A DNA stretch of 12,388 nucleotides from Planctomycetota bacterium. GTDB lineage: Bacteria > Planctomycetota > Phycisphaerae > Phycisphaerales > SM1A02. A program made the translations under genes and the position numbers. Positions 6,967 through 12,388 of the stretch are shown piece by piece. Below the pieces are notes generated by a model. The model was not told the origin of the DNA. It ran no database searches and saw nothing but the letters and a program-made list of their open reading frames with translations. The stretch is from the NCBI GenBank assembly GCA_027295435.1, contig JAPUKX010000083.1, positions 1 through 12,388 of the forward strand. Reading direction: 5' to 3'. Within the stretch, counting starts at the first letter, position 1. Each line of letters starts with the position of its first letter.

Positions 6967-7554
6967 TCAACCGCCGCTGCGCCCGGTTTCTTCGGCCAAA
7001 TCCGCCAACTGATCGGCCAGAATGCTGCGGGCCCGGTGAAGGCGGCTCATGACCGTCCCAATCGGAATGTCCTGAATCTTCGCGATCTCTCGATACTTGA
7101 GCCCTTCGACCCCCCACAACAGCAGGACCGTCCGGTATTCGGGGCGTAGGTCCTCGATCGCGCTCTTGAGACGTTCATCGACGAACTCCCAATTCAGGGT
7201 GCCAAGGTCCCAAGCCGGGGCAGGCTGGTCCGGTCCCGGAGTGTCCGCAATCGCGCCGTGCAACTCATCGACCGGAACCGGGACGCGCTTGGCCGTCGCC
7301 AGGCTTGTGTAGAAGACGTTGTGCAGGATCTTGAAGAGCCATGGCCGAATGCCGCCACCCCGCTCCTCGAAGCGGTCCGCGACCCGCAGCGCCTTGAGAT
7401 AGGTCTCCTGCACAAGGTCCGATGCTTCGCTGGGATGACGCACGAGCTGCATCGCCATGCGAAAGACGGCATCAAGATGCTCCAGGGCCAGGCTCTCGAA
7501 TTGTTCGCGATTCACTGCCGTATCCAGCTTGGAGCGACACCAGGCACGCATCAT
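6967..7554 (-). CDS. ECF-family RNA polymerase sigma factor (195 aa)
   Basis: This is a group IV sigma-70 factor that would direct RNA polymerase to a dedicated promoter set. Region 2 covers about residues 20-90, with the core-binding helix SDLVQETYLKAL at 45-56 and the promoter-melting/-10 segment just after (RPWLFKILHNVFYT). Region 4 covers about 128-180, with a helix-turn-helix ending GTVMSRLHRARSIL at 166-179. There is no region 1.1 or 3, as expected for ECF factors. Two adjacent ATGs lie at 7549-7554, and I use the outer one. An in-frame ATG at 7630-7632 would add 26 residues but leave only 21 bases before metG; neither has a good ribosome binding site. The anti-sigma gene follows on the same strand, the usual arrangement. 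Self-regulation from the 7555-7653 gap is likely but not shown. Confidence 0.92.
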   Translation of the reverse strand: MMRAWCRSKLDTAVNREQFESLALEHLDAVFRMAMQLVRHPSEASDLVQETYLKALRVADRFEERGGGIRPWLFKILHNVFYTSLATAKRVPVPVDELHGAIADTPGPDQPAPAWDLGTLNWEFVDERLKSAIEDLRPEYRTVLLLWGVEGLKYREIAKIQDIPIGTVMSRLHRARSILADQLADLAEETGRSGG

Positions 7555-7639
7555 CCGTTGTTGGAGGGTTTCTGGCAAACGGCCAGGCCGACCGACGGTT
7601 TGTACGTGGTGCGTCGGGACTGATTTCAGCATTCGACCG

Positions 7640-7645
7640 TACAAT
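7640..7645 (+). promoter_or_regulatory. Possible -10 box for metG
   Basis: TACAAT lies nine bases before the metG ATG. If used, transcription would start within a base or two of the ATG, giving a leaderless or nearly leaderless mRNA. This agrees with the lack of any ribosome binding site before metG. There is no good -35 hexamer 16-18 bases upstream, so this is weak. Confidence 0.25.
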
Positions 7646-7653
7646 GGCCGACC

Positions 7654-9315
7654 ATGCCCAAGCGTATTTACATCACCACGCCGATCTACTACGTCAATGA
7701 CAAACCACACATCGGCCACGCCTATACCACCACGGTTTGTGATGTCTATGCGCGGTTCATGCGGTTTGCCGGCTGGGATGTCTTCTTCCTCACGGGCACG
7801 GATGAGCACGGCCTGAAGGTCGAGAAGTCGGCGCAGGCCCGCGGCATCTCTCCCCAGCAGCTTGCCGACGAGAACGCTGCCGAGTTCCGGAGGGTGATGT
7901 CGCGGCTGGGCTTGACCTTCGATGACTTCATCCGCACGACGGAGCCTCGCCACGTGGAACAGGTACAGGCGATGGTCACAAAGTTGCTCGACACGGATGC
8001 GGTGTATCTCGGTGAGTTCGAGGGCTGGTACGACGAGGGCCAGGAGGAGTACCACACCGAGACGAAGGCCAGGGAACTAGACTACAAGAGCCCCGTGAGC
8101 GGTGAACCGCTGGTCCGCGCTAAGGAGGACAACTATTACTTCCGCCTCAGTGCGTTCCAAAAGCCTCTGGAAAGGCTGTTCCAGCAGCAGCCGGATTTCG
8201 TGCGCCCTGCGGCGCGGCGCAACGAGGTGCTCGGCCGGCTGCGCGAGGGCCTACAGGACGTCCCCATGAGCCGGACCAATTTCACCTGGGGCGTGCCGAT
8301 GCCGAACGATCCCGGCCACGTCATCTATGTCTGGATCGATGCCTTGATGAACTACATCACCGCCTTGGGGCTGGGCGAACCGGACAGCGACGTCTATCGC
8401 CAGCGCAGCAAATACTGGCCGGCGACGTACCACATCATCGGCAAGGAAATCCTCTGGTTCCACGCCGTCATCTGGCCGGCCATCCTCATGGCCCTCGATC
8501 TGCCGCTTCCAAAGTGCGTCTACGCACACAGCTTCTGGATCCGCGAAGGCCAGAAGATGTCCAAGTCGCTGGGCAACTTCATCGACCTGACAACCATCAA
8601 ACAGTATGTGGACAGGTACGGCCTGGACGCTTGGCGATACTACATGGCGACCCACGGCCCGCTCGGCGCCACGGACGCGGATTTCAGAGCCGAACACTTC
8701 CATAGCGTCTACAACACCGACCTGGCGAACACCCTGGGCAACTGCGCCAGCCGAACCGCTGCGATGATCAACAAGTACTTCGACGGCTTCGTGCCGGCCG
8801 AAGCCGAGCCTGACGAGTCCGTCGACGGCGGACGAGGAAGGTCCGGGTCGCCGACGCCGAATGAGGAACGCCCGGATTGCCTGCGCATGATGATCGCCGA
8901 TCACGACTGGCCGGCTATTGCGAAAGAAGCGGTGAGCTCGAGCACCACCGCCATGGAGAAGATCGATCTTGCTCGTTCGATTGGCTCGGCGATCGGCCTG
9001 GTCCGCAGGGTCGATGCGTTCATCAACCTGACCGAGCCGTACAAGCTGGCCAAAGACCAGGGCAAGCGCGGCGAGCTTGGGGCGATTCTTTATCAGTGTC
9101 TTGAAGCGGTGCGCATCGCCTCATTGCTGCTGTGGGCGGTGATGCCGGAAAAGATGAGCGAGCTGTGGAGCGCGTTGGGATTGTCGATTGAACCAGACGC
9201 GGGCAGGCTTGCCGAGCTGGCGGAGTGGGGTGGCCTTGAGCCGGGACGCCGCGTGCGCAAGATCACCCTCTTCCCACGGGTCGATACGCTTCGCGTCATC
9301 GATGGCGCAGCCTGA
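7654..9315 (+). CDS. metG: Methionyl-tRNA synthetase
   Basis: It charges tRNA-Met and initiator tRNA with methionine in the cytoplasm, using ATP. The start is clear: ITTPIYYVNDKPHIGHAYTT carries the class I HIGH signature at residues 19-22. The second signature, KMSKS, is at 301-305, and SRTNFTWGVPMP and VIYVWIDALMNY are typical of the catalytic core. The helical anticodon-binding domain follows from about 360. At 553 residues it lacks the C-terminal tRNA-binding (EMAP-like) domain found in longer bacterial forms. Zinc-ligand cysteines of the Thermus-type knuckle are replaced: residues 127 and 130 are Asp and Gln in GWYDEGQEEYH. A polar, Gly/Ser/Glu-rich stretch at about 382-408 looks like a loop insertion. 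It is divergent from the sigma factor gene and followed by the peptidase gene after 125 bases. Confidence 0.97.
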   Translation: MPKRIYITTPIYYVNDKPHIGHAYTTTVCDVYARFMRFAGWDVFFLTGTDEHGLKVEKSAQARGISPQQLADENAAEFRRVMSRLGLTFDDFIRTTEPRHVEQVQAMVTKLLDTDAVYLGEFEGWYDEGQEEYHTETKARELDYKSPVSGEPLVRAKEDNYYFRLSAFQKPLERLFQQQPDFVRPAARRNEVLGRLREGLQDVPMSRTNFTWGVPMPNDPGHVIYVWIDALMNYITALGLGEPDSDVYRQRSKYWPATYHIIGKEILWFHAVIWPAILMALDLPLPKCVYAHSFWIREGQKMSKSLGNFIDLTTIKQYVDRYGLDAWRYYMATHGPLGATDADFRAEHFHSVYNTDLANTLGNCASRTAAMINKYFDGFVPAEAEPDESVDGGRGRSGSPTPNEERPDCLRMMIADHDWPAIAKEAVSSSTTAMEKIDLARSIGSAIGLVRRVDAFINLTEPYKLAKDQGKRGELGAILYQCLEAVRIASLLLWAVMPEKMSELWSALGLSIEPDAGRLAELAEWGGLEPGRRVRKITLFPRVDTLRVIDGAA

Positions 9316-9341
9316 GATCGGCTGATGGTTTACCGGCAGGA

Positions 9342-9361
9342 GCGCGGGGTCACCGCCGCGC
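9342..9361 (+). terminator. Weak hairpin after metG
   Basis: GCGCGG (9342-9347) and CCGCGC (9356-9361) form a 6-base GC stem with an 8-base loop, 27 bases after the metG stop. No T tract follows. It may end some metG transcripts or be chance in GC-rich DNA. Confidence 0.25.
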
Positions 9362-9425
9362 ATCTGCGTGCGGGGCTATCATCCAGCCTTGGGCCCGGCA
9401 ACTGCGGTCCTTGTCCCGAGCAATC

Positions 9426-9431
9426 AAAGGA
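9426..9431 (+). promoter_or_regulatory. Ribosome binding site that sets the peptidase start
   Basis: AAAGGA lies nine bases before the ATG at 9441. It favours that ATG over the in-frame TTG at 9411, which would add ten residues and contain this site inside the coding sequence. Confidence 0.65.
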
Positions 9432-9440
9432 ACACGTGTC

Positions 9441-10835
9441 ATGTCCACTTCGCCGACGCTGGCCGAACCGAAAGCCGACCTCGCCACCGCTCAGCCCGCT
9501 GCCGGCGGCGAGATTACCGCTGAAACGTTGCAGCGCTTTGGGGCCGATTTCGGGGCCGAACGCGCCTACCGCATCGCCCAGAACGCGGTCACTCAGACCA
9601 CGGTCGATGACGTGGCGCTGAACCGTTCCGTCGTCACCAGCACCGACCACACCTTCTCGCATCTGCTCGATGATTGGGAGGTCACGAATCAGAAGAAATC
9701 CGGCCGGTGCTGGATGTTCGCCGGCCTCAACCTGTTCCGCGTTGGGGCGATGAAGAAGATGAACCTCAAGGAGTTTGAGCTCAGCCAGAATTACACGCTC
9801 TTCTGGGACAAGCTCGAGCGGGCCAACTTCTTCCTCGAAGCGATCATCGAAACCGCAGACAAACCGGTCGATGATCGCACCGTGGCATTCCTGCTCGAAC
9901 GGCCGCTGGATGATGGCGGGCAGTGGAACATGTTCATCAACATCATCAAAAAGCACGGCCTCGTGCCCAAGGCGTTCATGCCAGAGACCGAGAGCTCCTC
10001 AAACACCAGGCAGATGAACAATATTCTGCTTGCAACGCTCCGTAAGGGCGCAAAGAATCTTCGTGATCTCCGGGCCAGCGGAGCGCCGATCGAAGCAGCT
10101 CGCGCCGCCAAGCTCGAAATCCTGAAGGTCGTCCACCGCATCCTCTGCATTCATCTCGGCACGCCGCCTGAACGCTTCGACTGGCAGTGGAACGACAAGG
10201 ACAAGAACTTCCATCGCGACGGCGAGATGACGCCGCAGCAGTTCGCTCAACGGTACGTCGAGTTGCCCATTGACGAGTATGTGTGCCTTGTGCACGACCC
10301 GCGCGAGACCAGCCCAATCGGCCGAACGTTCACCGTGCAGCACCTGGGGAACGTCGTTGGCGGGGAGATCGTCAAGTACCTCAACGTCGAGATCGACCTG
10401 ATGAGGGACATCGTCATGCGAACGATCATGGACGGTGAGCCGGTGTGGTTCGGCTGCGATGTCGGCAAGATGATGCGCCGCGACCTGGGGATCTGGGACG
10501 CCAACCTCTTCGAGTTCGACAATCTCTATGGCACGACGTTCGCCGTCGATAAGGAGGCCCGTCTCAACTATCACCAGACCCTCATGACCCACGCCATGCT
10601 CTTTACCGGCGTCGATGTGGTCGATTCCCGGCCGCGGCGCTGGCGCGTCGAGAACTCCTGGGGCGATGAGATCGGCAAGAAGGGCTTCTTCGTCATGAAC
10701 GATTCGTGGTTTGGCGAACACATGTTTGAGATCGCCGCACGAAAGAGTGCTCTACCCGCAGACCTACAAGAAGCGGTCGATCTCGAGCCGATCGTCCTGC
10801 CGCCGTGGGACCCGATGGGGTCGCTGGCGCGGTAG
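9441..10835 (+). CDS. Aminopeptidase C / bleomycin hydrolase family cysteine peptidase (C1B)
   Basis: This is a papain-fold cysteine aminopeptidase, 464 residues, close to the usual length of bacterial PepC and eukaryotic bleomycin hydrolase. The catalytic set is intact: Gln84 and Cys90 in NQKKSGRCWMFA, His384 in THAMLFTGV, and Asn405 in VENSWG. The middle segment carries the family's hook-domain type helices (DDGGQWNMFINIIKKHGLVP). Residues 1-25 are a polar tail absent from most relatives, without a signal sequence, so the enzyme is probably cytoplasmic and, by family knowledge, hexameric with a self-compartmentalised active site. It trims N-terminal residues from peptides. The C-terminus, ending GSLAR, should be checked against the family, where the tail enters the active-site cleft. 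It has its own ribosome binding site and converges on the prenyltransferase gene. Confidence 0.95.
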   Translation: MSTSPTLAEPKADLATAQPAAGGEITAETLQRFGADFGAERAYRIAQNAVTQTTVDDVALNRSVVTSTDHTFSHLLDDWEVTNQKKSGRCWMFAGLNLFRVGAMKKMNLKEFELSQNYTLFWDKLERANFFLEAIIETADKPVDDRTVAFLLERPLDDGGQWNMFINIIKKHGLVPKAFMPETESSSNTRQMNNILLATLRKGAKNLRDLRASGAPIEAARAAKLEILKVVHRILCIHLGTPPERFDWQWNDKDKNFHRDGEMTPQQFAQRYVELPIDEYVCLVHDPRETSPIGRTFTVQHLGNVVGGEIVKYLNVEIDLMRDIVMRTIMDGEPVWFGCDVGKMMRRDLGIWDANLFEFDNLYGTTFAVDKEARLNYHQTLMTHAMLFTGVDVVDSRPRRWRVENSWGDEIGKKGFFVMNDSWFGEHMFEIAARKSALPADLQEAVDLEPIVLPPWDPMGSLAR

Positions 10836-10840
10836 CAATT

Positions 10841-10864
10841 AGCCCCCGGGCTTGCTGGGGGTCT
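10841..10864. terminator. Hairpin between convergent genes
   Basis: AG-CCCCC (10841-10847) pairs with GGGGG-t-CT (10857-10864), seven pairs with one bulged T, around a 9-base loop. It starts six bases after the peptidase stop, and a T-rich stretch (GTTGTGTCTT) follows on the plus strand. It ends ten bases before the stop of the convergent prenyltransferase gene. It probably terminates the peptidase transcript and might serve both directions. Confidence 0.5.
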
Positions 10865-10873
10865 GTTGTGTCT

Positions 10874-11794
10874 TCACACCAGAATATCCGCCACGCCCAG
10901 TGCGCCGAGTAGGCAACTGATAACCCCGTTGAGGGTGAAGAACGCCAGGGCGATCTTGGTCGTGCCCCACCGCGCGACGGTGAGGTGTTCGTAGGTCAAC
11001 AGCCCGAACATTACGGCGACCCCGATTGAGAACAGCCAGGCGAAGCGCGGATCGAGCCACGCCGCTGCGATCAGGCACACCACGGCCGCCGCGTGCAGCA
11101 CGCGGCTGACCCACATCGCGCCGCCCGTTCCGAGCTTCATGGGCATACTGAAGAGCCCTTGCTGCCTGTCAATCTCGACATCCTGCAGGGCGTAAATGAT
11201 GTCGAACCCGGCGACCCAGCACAGCACCATGCCCGCGAGCAGCCAAAGCGCTGGCTGCTGAACCAGGGCCTGCGGCTGCACCGCCAGCGTCGCCGCCAGC
11301 GGGCTGATCGCCAGCGATGATCCCAGGTACAGATGAGACAGGGACGTGAACCGTTTGAGCAGTGGATACAGACTCAGCCACGCCAGCACAGGCAGCCCCA
11401 GCCCCGCCGGCCACCAGTTGCCGTACAAGACCCCGAACGCCAGGCACAGGGCCATGAAGCCCGTCGAGCACCCGAGCAAGGCCCCCAGCGCCATTGGCAC
11501 GGATAGTCGGCCACTCGGCAGGGCCCTCGCCGTGGTCCGCGGGTTGTCCTTATCAATGTTGCGGTCCAGCAGCCGGTTGGCGAGCATCGCCACCGTGCGG
11601 GCAAAGACCATCGCCGCCACCACCAACGCCAGTTGCCCGCTGAAGCGGCTCCACAGGATCGCCCGCCCTAGCGGCGCCGCAGCCATGAACGCCGCCAGCA
11701 CAGCGAAAGGCAGCGCAAAGACGCTGTGACTCAGCTTGATATCCGCCGCAATGACCCGCGCGGTGCGCAGCGGTGTGGGGGCGGCCGTCGCCAT
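10874..11794 (-). CDS. UbiA-family polyprenyltransferase, MqnP-like
   Basis: This is an integral membrane enzyme that attaches a polyprenyl chain to an aromatic ring in quinone synthesis. Both diphosphate/magnesium motifs are intact: Asn73-x3-Asp77-x3-Asp81 in ANRLLDRNIDKDNPRT, and Asp205-x3-Asp209 in YALQDVEIDRQQGL. About eight or nine hydrophobic segments fill its 306 residues. The phrases KLSHSVFALPFA, ARTVAM, NPRT and GFDIIYALQD match what I recall of the 'other UbiA' subgroup that includes MqnP of the futalosine menaquinone pathway, more than true UbiA. Without other mqn genes nearby, the exact substrate is an inference. I chose the ATG at 11792-11794 because AGGA lies eight bases before it; an ATG at 11801-11803 would add three residues. 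It follows the aldolase gene by 49 bases and may be co-transcribed with it. Confidence 0.9.
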   Translation of the reverse strand: MATAAPTPLRTARVIAADIKLSHSVFALPFAVLAAFMAAAPLGRAILWSRFSGQLALVVAAMVFARTVAMLANRLLDRNIDKDNPRTTARALPSGRLSVPMALGALLGCSTGFMALCLAFGVLYGNWWPAGLGLPVLAWLSLYPLLKRFTSLSHLYLGSSLAISPLAATLAVQPQALVQQPALWLLAGMVLCWVAGFDIIYALQDVEIDRQQGLFSMPMKLGTGGAMWVSRVLHAAAVVCLIAAAWLDPRFAWLFSIGVAVMFGLLTYEHLTVARWGTTKIALAFFTLNGVISCLLGALGVADILV

Positions 11795-11802
11795 GGCCGC
11801 CA

Positions 11803-11806
11803 TCCT
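11803..11806 (-). promoter_or_regulatory. Ribosome binding site for the prenyltransferase
   Basis: On the minus strand AGGA is followed by eight bases and then the ATG at 11794. The overlapping upstream ATG at 11803 would have AGG touching it, which is too close. This supports the shorter start. Confidence 0.5.
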
Positions 11807-11843
11807 AGTTGCAACGGATAGGGCGGTGAGCCGGCCGCAAGAC

Positions 11844-12388
11844 TCACAGGGCCGCCAGCAGCGACTGGGCTCGTTGCTCGATCGTGTCGAACCGGCCGGC
11901 GGCCAGATCGTCGGGATCAAACAGCCTGGTGACGAAGCCCACGGCGAAGGCGCCTGCTTGCAGGTACGCCGCGGCGTTGGATTCATTGATGCCGCTGGTG
12001 GGAACGATCCGCAAGAAGGGCATCGGGCCGAGGCAGGCCTTGACGTAGACCGGGCCGATCCCCGGAGCAGGAAAGAGCTTTTGTAATGAAGCACCGGCTC
12101 GATGGGCGCGCAGCATTTCCGTCGGAGTGTGGGTGCCGGGCATCATGGCCACGCCGAGTGATCTCGCAGCGTCGATTACCGCTTCATCGACGACCGGCGA
12201 AACCAGGAAGACCGCGCCGGCGTCCACGGCTGCCTTCGCGTCATCCACGGTCAGAACCGTGCCGGCCCCGACGACGATACCTTGGCGCTTCGAGAACTCG
12301 CCGATCAACTCCAGCGCGCCGGGCGTCGTCAACGTGAACTCGATCACCTTGAAGCCGCCACGCATCGCCGCGTCCATCGCCGGCTTCG
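11844..12388 (-). CDS. KDPG/KHG-type aldolase, N-terminus cut by the window end
   Basis: This is a class I (Schiff-base) aldolase of the Eda family, which splits 2-keto-3-deoxy-6-phosphogluconate (Entner-Doudoroff pathway) or related keto-deoxy sugar phosphates to pyruvate and an aldehyde. The frame is open to the right edge, and roughly the first 30 residues of a normal Eda are missing; the ATG at 12377 is likely internal. Visible signatures in order are GGFKVIEFTLTTP with the catalytic-region Glu, VGAGTVLT, PGTHTPTE, the Schiff-base lysine in LQKLFPA, and the phosphate-binding PTSGIN. All are in the expected order and spacing. 2-keto-3-deoxy-6-phosphogalactonate aldolase is an alternative. 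The gene ends in TGA at 11844-11846, 49 bases before the prenyltransferase start on the same strand. Confidence 0.9.
   Translation of the reverse strand, partial: KPAMDAAMRGGFKVIEFTLTTPGALELIGEFSKRQGIVVGAGTVLTVDDAKAAVDAGAVFLVSPVVDEAVIDAARSLGVAMMPGTHTPTEMLRAHRAGASLQKLFPAPGIGPVYVKACLGPMPFLRIVPTSGINESNAAAYLQAGAFAVGFVTRLFDPDDLAAGRFDTIEQRAQSLLAAL

Noticed and set aside
8251..8904. 217-codon minus-strand frame opposite metG
   Set aside because: It is a mirror of conserved MetRS codons, with no independent evidence.
9999..10721. 240-codon minus-strand frame opposite the cysteine peptidase
   Set aside because: The peptidase has an intact catalytic set; the antisense product is a His/Asp/Val-rich shadow.

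Overview
The window is GC-rich bacterial chromosome, by eye clearly above 60% G+C, with tightly packed genes on both strands. No single marker settles the organism. Three things would fit a member of the Planctomycetota: an ECF sigma factor next to a membrane anti-sigma and a large exported TPR protein, an MqnP-type prenyltransferase, and a palindromic intergenic element that resembles planctomycete intergenic repeats as I remember them. That assignment is an inference. Both ends of the window cut through genes. I see no tRNA, rRNA, CRISPR array, integrase, transposase or phage gene.

Left part (1-4155). The tail of an AhpD/carboxymuconolactone decarboxylase-like gene (+) converges on a small uncharacterised 93-residue gene (-, 314-595). 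An 87-base nested palindromic element fills the gap between them. The small gene is transcribed divergently from a 1099-residue DUF2339-type membrane protein (765-4064, +). The C-terminal half of that protein is built from recurring modules of about 150 residues.

Middle (4156-7554, all -). Read in the direction of transcription, this is an ECF sigma factor, a one-pass membrane anti-sigma factor, a possible 20-codon leader peptide, and an exported TPR protein. The order suggests a cell-surface signalling operon in which the sigma factor is held by the anti-sigma. The TPR protein would be a target or an envelope partner. No stimulus can be read from the sequence.

Right part (7654-12388). metG (methionyl-tRNA synthetase, +) starts about 100 bases from the sigma factor, divergently. 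It is followed by a bleomycin hydrolase/aminopeptidase C-type cysteine peptidase (+). This peptidase converges across a short hairpin on a UbiA-family prenyltransferase of the MqnP-like type (-). Upstream of the prenyltransferase and on the same strand lies a KDPG aldolase-like gene (-), cut by the window end. These are mostly housekeeping genes with no obvious common pathway.

I did not find a convincing new multi-gene system. The best candidates for a second look are the nested palindrome at 227-313, the small gene at 314-595, the modular DUF2339 protein, and the sigma/anti-sigma/leader/TPR cluster.
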